64,000 nucleotides of DNA from Paraphysomonas bandaiensis (lineage: Eukaryota > Chrysophyceae). A program made the translations under genes and the position numbers. Under the pieces are notes generated by a model, which did not search any database, had not been told where the DNA came from, and saw only the letters and a program-made list of their open reading frames with translations. The stretch lies in contig CBFFRP010000365.1 in assembly GCA_965644295.1 (NCBI GenBank), positions 167,793-231,792 of the forward strand. Reading direction: 5' to 3'. Shown one piece after another: positions 1-11,772 of the stretch (positions within the stretch are counted from its first letter, which is position 1; every line of letters starts with the position of its first letter).

Positions 1-674
1 ATAATCTCGGATCACGGGAGGAATTTCCTCTGGAGATCGATATAGCTTAACAGCGAGCATATTGGCACTGTCCATCTGTACATAAGCTTCACCATTCTCT
101 ACCAATCCCTCATACAACCACCGTAGAACTTTCTCCAACATACTCTACAAATCCAATCATAAAGATAAAAAATATTTGAGTACTGACGATACCTTCGAAG
201 AGGGATTGAATAAATACTCGACTTCAATTTCTAATGCTACAAGAGTTGCAGCCAATTTACGTAAAACTGGTTCATAAGGTTCCTGTACATACATCAAGTA
301 TAAAAAACAATCATGTATGTGATGTAGTTAATTACCGTATCAACACACTCTCCAACTACGAATCCTATAGCAAAAGACAGTGTGTTTCTCCCATACTGTA
401 AGCCTTATTATCCATATAGGTATATGTATGTATCATCCCACATGTTTCTACTTACTTTAGCATTCTCAATAGCAACCGAGAAGTTCATAAACTGAATCTG
501 ATCGTATTTAATCACAATAATTTGCTCACATAAATGTTTCCCCACAATCACATAATCAGATACACATTCAAATGATTTTAAAGACATTATCCCATCAGGA
601 TATTGATATAATAATTGTGGACCGACATCATTATCAAATTCTGAATATGTTATACCGATTAGTTGATTGGTCAT
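1..674 (-). CDS. NPRL2: NPRL2 (GATOR1 subunit), 5' part; runs off the window
   Basis: NPRL2 is a subunit of GATOR1, the Rag-GTPase activating complex that restrains TORC1 when amino acids are scarce; it acts at the lysosome or vacuole surface. The first exon gives an N-terminal longin-type start (MTNQLIGITYSEFDNDVGPQ) that aligns with the opening of human NPRL2, followed by the family-typical Y/S-RN segment. Four in-phase exons can be read on the minus strand: 674-456, 395-336, 282-193 and 144-1, separated by GT-AG introns of about 48-60 nt, all phase 0. They encode 171 residues, open at the window edge, so the C-terminal half is missing. The conserved block 'GRNxLxFxxGFV' falls across exons 1-2. 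It is divergent from CFAP61. The identification is strong; exact splice sites are inferred from frame and motif. Confidence 0.85.
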
Positions 675-1462
675 ATATATGAGGGGGATATGATGGTATT
701 GAGGGGGTGGAGAGGTATGTATGTATGTATGTAGGTAGGTAGGTATGTATTGAGGGAGATGTAAGGAAGAAGTGAAGCATATGATATGATGAAGTTATTA
801 TCTTAAGAACAAGGACTGTGTACTTCATGAGGTGTGGTGAAGTACTTTATTATGGAATATGTGTAGAGTATGGAGGAGAGTACCTACAGAAGTACACAGC
901 CCTCTATGCAGGTACACATATGTACATACATCTCCATAAGAATCAGTCATACAGCAGTACAGTACTTTTCTAGGTACAAATGTACATATCTACAACATAG
1001 AGAAGTACACCTTACCATATACACAGGTACAACTATATCCCCATACATACATACATACATACATACATACATACATACATACATACATACATACATACAT
1101 ACATACATACATACATACATACATACATACATACATACATACATACATACATACATACATACATACATACATACATACATACATACATACATACATACAT
1201 ACATACATACATACATACACTATGATTATGTCCGTTACATTTTCAAGCATATGGATGTATGAATACATTGATAATACGTGCAACTTAACACAATCCTTTG
1301 CATCGATTGATATTGTTATCATTGTTTCATCACACCTCTAGTCACAAGAGTGTTTACTGGCAATCAATCAGTACATCTTGTTCTTAAGTGATTCATATCA
1401 CGTCATTTTGCGGCCGGTACACTGACTCAGTGATTACATAATTAATTATTTAAAGTTCTGGA
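675..1462. other. Divergent promoter spacer NPRL2 / CFAP61
   Basis: About 790 bp between two divergently transcribed genes. On the NPRL2 sense strand the first 150 bp are rich in C and poor in G, with runs of CCCCC. A short TATG/TAGG tract lies near 717-750 and a long CATA microsatellite at 1042-1218. No coding signal is seen. Confidence 0.6.
1042..1218. repeat. (CATA)n microsatellite, about 44 copies
   Basis: A perfect or near-perfect run of the tetranucleotide CATA. The unit contains no stop codon on either strand, so all frames stay open through it; these open frames are not genes. Confidence 0.97.
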
Positions 1463-4400
1463 ATGCAAAAAGTTAGAAGTGCAACTATAGAGGATGGTCG
1501 TGAGTTTAATGCCCTCGTTAACTCACTCGGTGGTACAAATCTTTTTCGTGCGCAATTTGGTCAATATAATTTCACGTCATTAATTGAATATGCGCATATT
1601 TCACTTTATCTACCTGCTGACGATGGAACTTGCGGATGTTTTGCAACTTTTACAGATGGTTTGCTAAATGCTGGTGATAATATTTCATTTGATAGTATCT
1701 TGAAGAATCTGAGCGAACTGATGCCTTGTAGAGTAAGTTTTATTAGTTTGAAGTTGACGAGGTGTAACCTCTCTTGCAGGTCACAAACAGTTTGATTCTT
1801 AATTTCTGGGCCATCAATGAAGATGCAGTGGGGTCTAGTGGGGGCTACGATTTACTTCGATATATGTTTAGTCAATGCCCTGAAGTGAACTACGTGTTTT
1901 GGGTGTGTTCTGCCACCACCAACCCTCCGTCGTTTCTAGAGCGCAATTTTACCAAAGTAAATTTGTCTAAACGCACTGTTAAAGAAGAAGAAGATGTACT
2001 AAAAAAATCAGCGGTATATTTCCTTCATCGGTCTAAAGTACTTCCCCAACTTCAAGTAAGAGATGCTCGTGTTGAAGACAACGACGATCTACTACCGATT
2101 TTGCAAAGTAGCAACCCTAATGTTGCCAATGGTCAGGAAGAGTATTTTCTGGCGAATCTCATTCAGTCTCAGGATGATCAGAACAAATTTTTTGTTGGGG
2201 TACATAAAAACCGTCCCGTTGGAATGTTGGCGACTAGTTTGAATATCAACTCTGAACTATTGGCGAGGGTGTTTTCCTTAGAAAAATATACGGGGTTGAT
2301 ATCGTATCCTGATGTTGTTATAAATACCAGACCTCATGTAACACTGCTGGTCGGAGAGCCCCAAGCTGTTCAATACTTGAATTTAAGCAGAATTGCTGAC
2401 GAAAGTATGTGTAATTGGATAGACGGGGCACAAATTCGACAGAGTGATTCGAACCTTCAAGTCTCTTCGAACTTTGCCTCCGCAGTGGCGTCCAAGATAA
2501 AGCTATTAGCCGACAAGAAATCTCAGTCCCGTGGCTGCTTTGTTACTGATTTTCCGCGAAACGAACATGATGCAAGGGCCTTACTCCATTATCTGAGGGA
2601 AGAAAAAATTGTAGTGGATGCTGTAATAGAAGTGCAGGGTGTGGAAGAAGATATTGATCTCGAAGCAGAGGAAGATATTGCTGGAGAATACCTTGATGCT
2701 ATTGAAATTTTACGCGAGCCATTTACCTCTGCTGATGTACCCCATGACGATTTCTTCAACTATAATGTTACTTGGAAAAAGATCAAGCTAGAGGAATCTG
2801 TAGCCTCGCCAGAAATTGCGAATGATTTAGTTCTTGTCGAACTGAAATCTTTACTTGATGGGTATGAGAAAGAAGCAGAAGCATTGGTAAAAAGCAACCA
2901 AGCTGGGCCTTCGACAAATGCATTTGCGATATCACTATTCAGTATGGACGAGAAATTTGAATCAAGGTCTGAGGATTTATTGAGGGTTGCTTTTGAAGAA
3001 TACGAGGGAATAGACTATTGTATTCTCATGGTTCCAAACGCGACAATTCCGTCAAGCGCGTTGACTCATGGAATGCAATGTCCACGCGTTCGCGAGGGAG
3101 TTAGTTTCGACCAATCGCTCTATATCATTCACAGACAAGCGTTACTAGCTCATGATTTTCTTTCTGTAGTAAGACTGGAAGACTCGCATATTGAGTTATT
3201 GGGCGGATTGGTGACAACACTTGATGAAGATGATGGCTCGGATTTATTGGCTACTGCAACAAGATCACTGAGAGATAAAGAAGTTAACCTCGCCAACAAT
3301 CCAGCGGAAGTCTGCTTCTCAGTTGTCATTGGAAATGACGTTGTTGGAGTGGTGTGCTTATCAAGAAAATTGACCACTTCTGAAGATATTACTCATTTCA
3401 GAGAGAATTATCTTCTTGATGATATTATCAGCTACGAACGGCACCGAGGAAGAGCTCAAGCAATGATTACCCATTGGGTTATTAATCCCATTTACTCCAA
3501 GTGGTCTAGATTTATTCTACGTGAAGTCATGAGATACTATCACAAAACACTCCTATATTTTCATGGAGCAAAACAAACTAGGCCGTGCTCTGAAATGCTT
3601 GAAGAAATGATTCCCGTTAGGGTGCGATCTGTGGTATATGCGAAGCCTGCAGATATGTTTGAATCTAAGGACTGCTCTGCGGGTTATTATCCAGCTTGTG
3701 ATCGTCCACTTTATGTCATGATGAAAAAGGATATCGTGCACAGAAAAAACGTTATCGGCAAACGCGTTGTAGTTGTGGGAGGAAATTCAACTGCACTTTC
3801 AATATTAGAACAGATTTGTATGAATGACAGCAGATATGTCAACAATGTATACCTTGTTATGGAGTCACCACCGACTCCTTGGAGATCCTCAACTGCTGAA
3901 AATGAATTCGATGAAAGTAGTGATGTTGCAGATAATTACTCCGGAGCTTTATCCCCGAAAGATATTGATGATTACACAGAACAGGAGTTATTTGCACTTG
4001 GACTGGCAAACCGTATTACTCTTATCCAAGGAAAATTATCTGATATCGATCGCAAAAACCAAGCCATCATTGTTTCTGACGAGGTTATAGTGGAATACGA
4101 TGTCTTGGTGGTAGCGTCAGGGCTGCAAGGTAAGGATTTTTTTTTTCTGTAGTTATGGTTATATTTCGCCTCACAGATGTGACGTACAAGAAGATTCCCA
4201 GTTTGTCATCATTGCATCCAATTTCATGTTCCGACAAAGGTATTTTCTGTTTAGGAAGTTACCATGTTGACATGATGGCGATAAATCACTTGCGAAAGGA
4301 AGGGGAGTATCCCACCAACAAAAGTTGCAGCGATCGTATTGTTGTTTATGGCAAGGGAATAAAAGCATTATGTGCACTTGGACGCCTTGAGGAGCTTGGT

Positions 4401-5877
4401 ATTCCTGCATCAAGAATAGTTTGGGTGAATCCAGAAGAAGGTGTCAGTGAAATTGAAAATGAAGAGGTAAGACTCCATTTAAGCATATTCTACGGTTTTA
4501 GATGTGTTACAGATGAATAAGATTGCCACCACTGGCCTAAAATTCAGTACTGACGATGAAGAAGAATCGCCAGGAACTATAACTATATATTGGAATTCTC
4601 AAATATTAGATGTTGACTATCCTTCTCATGATGAACTCATTGCTGAAGGTGGAACGGGGGTTATTGACGGCCTCAGCATACGCAAGTACCCTCCCAAGAA
4701 TTCAGTGATGGGGCCGAAAGATGAGTTCTTAGAATGCAGTACTCTGATTCTCTGTGCAGACTTGCAGTGCGATGTTGATGTGTTCACGGCTATCAATGAG
4801 TCAGGACTTGTTTATGATGGTGGCGTCGTTGTCGACGAGGTTGAATATGTCACTTGTTATTGTTACCATTTTAATTCTGCTGTTTGTGTACAGAATTTTA
4901 GGACTGTTGACCCTTGCATATATGCGGTTGGTGCATTCAGCCGGTATTCTCGTAGATTCACTGATCAAGTTTCACACAGCAGGTATTATGCCTCTTTGTT
5001 CTAAAACGTTTACTGTTTAAAAAATAAATAAATAGAATTAATTCTCGGGAGCTGGGAGAATACGTCGCTTCAGAAATTATTACAAAGCATTTTACAAGCG
5101 AATCAATATCTGATGATGCGGAATTTCGTCACAATGATACACTGAAGCCTCCATCCTTGACTCGTCCGAAGTTTCACAAATTTCACCGTCCCAAGATAAT
5201 AGATTGTCGATTTCCTGGAAACGTTCAATACTTTTACAGTTCTGTTCCTGACAATGTCCCAAACACGAAGAATGGGTACTTAATCACTGGACCAGCTGTG
5301 GATTTGAGCAGCAGAGTTTGTGGTGTCAAGGTATTTCTCACTATACTACTGTTTTTCTTCCCTCTGTAATAAATGGCTTGCGTAGATTGCACCACTCGGT
5401 TATGTTTCAGAAATTACTTGTTGCCAGTTGTTACATCCTGCTACATCGGCGTATCATCGTAACTTAGCGAAGTATATTGGCTGTCTGGTCGGATGGCACG
5501 AGTCGTACCTTAACTCTGCGGCGTTTGCTTTCGAATCAAACAGTGTACCTGACTGGATAGATTTTTTTTCTGGCGATTGGGTTACATGTCTGAGATTTGA
5601 TAGATTCCCTGCTCTTGCAGAAATGATTCGCGTATCATTATATTCTGATAGAGGAATGATTACTATTATGGATAAAGTCATGGAGAATGCTGAATCAACT
5701 GCGCTTGTGGATGTGATTGCCTCTGCTCGTCGTAATATTTTAGGGGATCGAGCAGCGAATGTGGATGCGAATACCAAAAATGTTGTTGTCGCGCAACTTC
5801 TTGACTTCATAAGAAAAAATAAGGCATATCTGCCGAAGTATTTCTTACCGAATCCTAAGTCATCCAAAAGTTCGTGA
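1463..5877 (+). CDS. CFAP61: CFAP61, cilia- and flagella-associated protein 61
   Basis: CFAP61 belongs to the calmodulin- and spoke-associated complex at the base of axonemal radial spokes. Seven exons join in frame: 1463-1732, 1780-4129, 4177-4466, 4513-4839, 4894-4982, 5036-5330 and 5386-5877, giving 1370 residues, close to the animal protein (about 1240). Introns are 45-55 nt. The N-terminus starts with the family pattern VRSATxED and carries GNAT-like segments. Around residues 755-785 a Rossmann-type nucleotide-binding start (KRVVVVGGNSTALSILEQ) opens the FAD/NAD-like half, which continues through a segment ending SGLQ at the exon 2-3 junction. The next junctions restore 'DENFRTxDPxIYAVG' and 'HSR..ELGEYVAS', both typical of the family. 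The exon 3 acceptor could also be at 4152; 4176 was chosen because it gives a normal intron length. Expression of this gene implies a motile flagellated stage. Confidence 0.92.
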
Positions 5878-6309
5878 ATATAGTAGACGTTGCGATAACG
5901 CCTGTTTTTTCTCAATAATGTGGAGTAAGCATTCGAAAGGAATTAACAGTTGCTTGATAATGAATTATGACTGAATAATGATTACAATAAGTAGATATAA
6001 TACCACTTACTATTTATAATATCCTTGGATATTGTACATTATAGCTAACTGAATGGCCATCATGGCGTTCGATAAATTCTTTTGCCTCAATAGACCCTTC
6101 CCAACTGGGCATTCTCACCTGATAATTCTCTCCATACAGATTGCAGTATTAAAACTTTGCTTTCTTAGTTTCTCTGTTTTCTTAGTTTCATATTTTATCA
6201 TGACGTATGTATGTCAATAATCATAATTGCTACTTGCAGTAATATCTATAATTTCTACAAAAAGTAATGTCTTAATTCTTGCATGCTAAGTACTATTCAT
6301 AATTACTAC

Positions 6310-6696
6310 CAAGGCCTGGTAACCAATAATGGCCCATTAATGGTAGTCCAGTTCCCGGCAATTATAATGACATAAATGAAAAATATCCCGGCAATTATAA
6401 TGGCCATTAATATTGCTCGCTCAGGAAACTATTCTCTAAATCTACAGAGCATTGAGAAGATAGTAAATAAAGTTGCCACAAAGTGTCTGAACATTGTTGT
6501 CTAATATTGCTTAGAGCTTCTTCGGAGTATAGAGGCGATACGATATTATATTATCTAAAAAACACTCAGTTCTATATATAGCAGTACAGGTAATTAATTT
6601 ATACCATTAATGACCCATTAATGGTAGTCCGGTTACCGGCAATTATAATGGCATCAATTAAAAATGCCATTACCATTAATGGTTACCAGGCCCTGA
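6310..6696. mobile_element. Non-autonomous hAT-type MITE, 387 bp
   Basis: The element begins CAAGGCCTGGTAACC and its other end reads, on the opposite strand, CAGGGCCTGGTAACC: a terminal inverted repeat of the CAGGG class used by hAT transposons. It is flanked by a perfect 8-bp target duplication ATTACTAC (6302-6309 and 6697-6704). Subterminal regions contain repeated motifs built from CCATTAATGG and GGCAATTATAATGG in both orientations. There is no coding capacity, so it would have to be moved in trans. Confidence 0.9.
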
Positions 6697-6815
6697 TTAC
6701 TACTCATTAAGTAACGTACTTTGTTTATGAATTGGTTAGCGGAATCATGCAACCTTTCATTCACTTTACTACACTGTATCCAACATTGTGGTGAATATCT
6801 TATTATGAGCAGTCA

Positions 6816-7215
6816 ACGTTACGAAAGATGCTTGTGCGTCACTGCAAGCACCAAGGTGGAACCACTTTTACTCTATCACTTAAAGCAAACGCAGTGAGCA
6901 AACAGAATATCTGACATCTGGTGACTTTTGGATTTTGAATCCTTATGGTGAACAGCCCGCATGCTTGACTTCAGCAGACAGTCCAATATATCCCGGTTGC
7001 CTGTTTATTCGTCAGGGCCCAAAGACACTTATTGGTGTGCCTTGTACCTCACACAAGAATTTGGCTATATAAGTGGACAGAAAACTATTTGGTTACTATA
7101 CATGCGGCTCACGTTATAGTTTCCCGGAGAAATATCTCTGGTACTTATCCCAGAAAACAGTCTGACTTTTTTGCGGGTGTCCCCAACATGGCTCCCCTTT
7201 TGTCAAAGAAACCCA
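6816..7215 (+). repeat. Dispersed repeat, copy 1
   Basis: Shares a core (CTTGTGCGTCACTGCAAGC then ACCAAGGTGG) and a downstream block (about 7003-7215) with a second copy at 33198-33600; the core also occurs inverted near 23023-23090 and 23217-23273. No terminal repeats or target duplication could be fixed. The downstream open frame of 71 codons is poorly conserved between copies and is not called as a gene. Confidence 0.7.
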
Positions 7216-8033
7216 TTCAAAAGTTGAATCTAGAGCACTGTCAATGACAACTTTTACGTGGCTTTAACTATTCAAACATGAGATACCTAGTTTGTTAAAA
7301 AATATCCGAGATTGTCACGTGCAAAACTTCTTCATAACATTATCGAAAAATTAAGTCGAAACAACTCCACCCGATGCTGATGGCGATACCACAACTCTGG
7401 CGGGTTTACACCAGTCATATAGTAAGATTAGAAAAACCACATTGCATTTTCCATATTATTTCGGGATGTCAAATCCAATCCTACTGGAATTGGCGAAGCA
7501 AGAAGAATACCATGGATTGAGGGCTTAGACAAATCAATTGCCGTATATTGATTGCACGAAAACAGTGGTGGAGGACTGGGCTACATAATGGCAGTCTTTG
7601 TATTCTTACCCAATCCTTGTTTCTTATCACTATTTATTTCCTCTTAAAGCGATGAAAGTAATCACTAGAAACTAGATTTGCGTAATCTTCAATGGTTGCC
7701 TTGTGTACCGCAAGTTGATTTCAGTACGCTATACTCACAGGTGAAGAAAGGTAAGACATCCGCAATATGAAATAAGGTTATAAATACTTGAATTATTATA
7801 CTAACCCCACTAATTTAAGAATAGAGCTACACAGTTGGTAAATATCTACATAAATATGCACCAGGTTGGACTAGCTGCACTTCAGTGAGTGTACCACTTC
7901 CTCGACTGGCACAGTCACAGCTGATGAGAGATCTACTCGAATTTCTTGCACAACACACCCCGCACTTCGAGCAGTGCTCAGGAGATACGGTAACACCTAT
8001 ATAGCACTTTGTTATCAGTTGCAGTATATATCA

Positions 8034-9348
8034 TTAGTTGGGTACCGAAAAGTGGGAACTTCGTTCAGCCGACACTGGTTTAAGTAAAGTAAAATGAGCT
8101 CCATCGCTGTGAACAACAATGTCTCGCAATCGATCGCAATCCTACTCACACATATTAAGAATATACTTAATGTACTATCTTTACCTCTCCTGAATAAAAT
8201 GTGGTAAACATAGGCTTCGTGGTTCCAGATATAATGCACACTCTGGCATCATGAAATTCTTCTGGCCATATATACAGCAAGCAATTCGCATCTACGAACC
8301 CTGCATACTGCAAGCAAGAGTTCAATATTTCCTTTTCTAGATCATCTGCAAGGAAGATTATGTATATTATATATACAAATCAAATACTCACCTGAAGTTT
8401 GAGCCACTCGGTCGGCTGAGAAACGCCTGAAGTACACTTGGAGTGCGAAGGGGTGTATATTAAGCGCAACACCCAGATGAATGAAGAAACACCTGTTGCC
8501 TGTTAAACTTGCATGCGGTATTCAATGTATAACACCAACCTATTAGTTTCTACGGCATATTTACATTCCTTCAATGTGGAAGGAAGATTTGGAAGGAAAC
8601 TTGAAAATGACACGTGAAAGTCGTGTCGATAGAATGACATTTGATGCGGAGCTCCGTTACAAAACAGCGAAAATGATAGAAGAGTTCGATGCGGCTGTGG
8701 GATATCAAATCGGCGTATATCATGTAAGGTGTATAAGATCTCGATCTCATATACACTCACGCTAGAGTAACTGTCATCCTTTGATGGAGCCGCAATTTCG
8801 CTTTCTGTATATGTAACAGGATAGCTATCACCAGTGCTGAAACTTTGTGACTCGTCTTCTTGGCCAATTATTTTCAGAGCTTCTTCTAAAGAGCGACTCA
8901 TTCTACCATTATTATCATTGCTTTCATGTTCAAGTGCAATATCAGTCGGTAATTTGTTGCAACAATCAAACTCATCAATCAGATCAATTTCAGCAGCAGA
9001 ACGAACTAGATCCTCCTCATGATCTAATTTCTCTACCAAAGATTCCAAAATTTCAAAAGCACAATCAGTCGCTCGTTTTAACTGTTGTATACTTGATCGT
9101 ATCTCATAGTCTGAACTTCTGTATGATTTATGATTCGGTAGTTTGTCTACAACAAATATAATAAATTGTTTCCAGTATATATACGATCTTGATGTATAGT
9201 TCTCTTTCATAGACTCTGTTGCTCTCTTATATAACTGTTTCGCTTTATCAAAATATCTGTGTATAGGTATTGAGTTCTTTACATCTTCCACCTCATGCCC
9301 AATCATGAGCTTTTGTCTGATCTCATATGAGGAGTTCGATCTCGTCAT
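8034..9348 (-). CDS. AMSH/USP8-type dimerisation domain joined to an OTU-like cysteine protease domain
   Basis: Likely a deubiquitinase of the endosomal or signalling type. Five exons (9348-8761, 8694-8565, 8499-8392, 8345-8185, 8141-8034; phases 0,1,1,0) give 364 residues. Residues about 27-110 match the USP8_dimer (MIT-like) domain of AMSH/STAMBP: IPxxRYF, a helical repeat, then KLPxHxxY. AMSH would continue to a JAMM metalloprotease, but no HxHPxxxxxxxxD motif is present. Instead residues 240-351 look like an OTU domain: a Cys motif NRCFF (C243), a middle segment with GFxDANxL and VCIISGTTxP, and a terminal His motif GAHFTLLKP (H345), a Cys-His spacing normal for OTU proteases. What is seen is the N-terminal match and the two motifs; the OTU call is inference. 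Exon 2-3 choice matters: other splice choices bring stops. Confidence 0.6.
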
Positions 9349-9831
9349 CTTAATAGAATAAACTATTAATTAAACAATATACTTGTATATATTAATGAGT
9401 GTTTTAAAGGTAGAGATGGAGACTATAATGCCTCACTGTCTGTGTGGGTTATTCCAATGAACGATCTTAGATATACTGTACACTGAGTATGGTATTGTGG
9501 GAAGCAAGTTGTTGTCTGGGTGTGTTATTTTGGTCGTATTGTGATATGAAATGCTAAATTTTAGTTATATTTTTTAGTTTTTCATAGTAAATCAGGGATT
9601 TCTAAAAGAAATGTATGATTTCTATGCACATACTGTGTGTTTTTAGTAAAGTTGTAGCAAAAGCAGTTGATATATACACAGCAGTGGAGTATGTAGTGCG
9701 TATATTTAACCACCTAACAGCTATGGAACTCCTCACTCTACATACTTATATTGATAGATGACAGTACTGCTTCGAACACTGCTGTATATCACATAAATCC
9801 GTCATTGAATTCCATTCATCATAATACTTCA
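9349..9831. other. Divergent promoter spacer AMSH-OTU / GT18
   Basis: About 480 bp, AT-rich, between two divergent genes. No repeat and no convincing reading frame. A frame upstream of 9832 stays open to 9751 but has no ATG. Confidence 0.5.
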
Positions 9832-11252
9832 ATGAGAAGTATATACGCTCGTAATACCATAGCAGTCGTACTTACCGTCTATCTTCTAGTGGAATGTTGG
9901 TATATCATACACACACGTCATCTATCCGCTATACGTACCTATGAAGTTAATCATATACTATCCTCATGGAAGACTATACAACACACACTCAATGAGAGTG
10001 TTATTCAATCTATAGATCAGAAGGATATACATCATAACACTGTCTCTCCACATCCATTAGATACGAACCGTCTGAGAGGACAACCCCATCAATCAACTGA
10101 TAGAACACCACAGAAAACAAGTCTGAATAGAATAAAAACAACCCATCAAGCTGTTTTATTTACAATGGATTCCATAACATCATGTAACTAGTATATCTAT
10201 CTATGTATTGGTTTGATTATATCAATTCTATATAGATGAAACGAACAGTGCGAAAGGAGGAGCTGCAGGTAGGTATTACTATCTACTAACATCTAGTTCA
10301 TGATATAATATACATACAGGGGAACTGTTGATACGCCATTCTTTAGAACAGGCTTTCCGGGAATTAGGAATTGAATTAGCTGTCAAGAAATCAGATATTG
10401 AATTCATTCAAACTGATATGAGTCAGTATGATATCATCATAGTAGATCCGTGGACATGGGCATCCAAAGGTATGATTCATATTCAATTAGTTGTATTGCG
10501 AACACTGCTATTGATGCGGTTGAATTCAGTGATGACTATATCTAGTAATATCTTGTACAGGATGGGTTCCCAAAAAGGTTTTGGTTGGCCAGGAAAATAA
10601 AGTATATGTATTAGATTTTTTCGGTTCAAAAGAATTACTGAATGCTAGAGGCAAATTCAATATACCTCCAAAGCGATTACTCACTGCATTTGGCTCACCA
10701 TGGAATACCTTTCTCGGATATTATATGAATTCGGATATTATATCAAAATATGCTCGCGAAAAGAAGCCACAAGGGGTTATTTGGGGGAAGGATCCCAAAC
10801 ATTATAAAGACAGCATTCAACTGTTGCAACACGTTGCGGATACTGTGTCGTTACACTCAACTGCCACAAGGAGACTGTTTAAACATAAAAATGTCGTTTG
10901 GCATGGTCATCAGACTGTAGAGTCATGGATGACGCTGCTTGCGGAGTCGAGGTTCTTAATCGGTTTAGGTGATCCTCTTCTCGGCCCCTCTGCTATTGAT
11001 GCAATAGCAATGGGTTGTGTTTATATTAACCCCATTTACGATACGCCTGTACGTGAGGTACATAAAACACAGCATGACTATGCCGTTGATAAAATTGGGG
11101 CGCCGTATGTATGTAACGCTCATTTGAGTAACATAGAAGAGGTTCTTGGTTGCGTAAAGCTTGCGTTGAAGTCAGACTTGAAACCGTTTATTCCACGAGA
11201 TTTTTCTTATGAAAACTATATTGAGCGCGTTCGCAGTATATTTTTAAAGTGA
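9832..11252 (+). CDS. GT18 family (MGAT5-like) N-acetylglucosaminyltransferase, type II membrane protein
   Basis: The family (Glyco_transf_18) contains animal GlcNAc-transferase V, which adds beta-1,6 GlcNAc to N-glycans in the Golgi. Exons 9832-10183, 10236-10268, 10320-10469 and 10561-11252 (phase 1 each) encode 408 residues. A single membrane anchor (about residues 8-27, TIAVVLTVYLLVECWYII) after a short cytosolic tail fits Golgi type II topology and supports this start. The catalytic half reads like the family: KGGAAGELL, an F-G-x-P followed by TFLGY, GVIWGKDP, a surface VWHG stretch, then FLIGLGDPLLGPSAIDAIAMGCVYINP, which corresponds to the MGAT5 sugar-nucleotide pocket, and a GxPYVC near the C-terminus. 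It is shorter than animal MGAT5 (about 740), lacking most of the stem. Substrate is not shown by sequence. Confidence 0.85.
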
Positions 11253-11772
11253 AACTGTACGTCAATAATAATATATCTCTAATAGTGCTCGCACATTACA
11301 TAAGAGTTTGCCCACATGTAGGGTGTAAGTTATGTGTTACTTTGCATAATTTTCAAATTAAATACCTCATACCTTAAATGGAATAACTTGTAATATATTA
11401 ATAGGATTACGCTTTTACGAAACAAGTACGTATGTGTTTTGTGATGGAGTGCTCTACACGAGTTTTGGTTGTCAATTATGACCGTTACTTGAAGACTACA
11501 GTGGTTATGTAGTTTTAAGCAGTATTATTACATGAATTAGATTATCTAAGATCTGATATTGTCGATTGGTAGTAGGTATGTAGAAATTAATTAATAGCAA
11601 AGTATATAAATATAGAATATCTGACAGTGTAAAGTGTAAAATGCAATTCTCTATTTAAAAACAATATTGACATTAAGTAATATAATATAGGTTGAAAAGA
11701 AATATTTATTACAAATAGCAAATACACAATATCTATTCAAAATTAGAAACAAACAAAAAACTAGAAAGTACG
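11253..11772. other. Convergent spacer GT18 / MIR-IQ gene
   Basis: About 520 bp of AT-rich sequence between two 3' ends. No repeat or coding frame was recognised. Confidence 0.5.

Larger units (their letters stand above)
5878..8033. other. Convergent spacer with MITE and dispersed repeat
   Basis: About 2.2 kb between the 3' ends of CFAP61 and the AMSH/OTU-like gene. It holds a 387-bp hAT-type MITE (6310-6696) and one copy of a dispersed repeat (about 6816-7215). The remainder (5878-6300, 7260-8033) is AT-rich with no frame longer than a few dozen codons and nothing recognisable. Confidence 0.6.

Noticed and set aside
947-1322. Long open frames with HTYI or YVCM repeats
   Set aside because: They are the CATA microsatellite read through; the repeat unit has no stop codon in any frame.
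2440-2460. GATTCGAACC, resembling a tRNA T-arm
   Set aside because: It lies in CFAP61 coding sequence and no acceptor stem or D-arm can be built around it; no tRNA gene was found in the window.
4153-4176. Alternative acceptor at 4152 for CFAP61 exon 3
   Set aside because: Would leave an intron of only 23 nt; the acceptor at 4176 gives 47 nt and keeps the frame.
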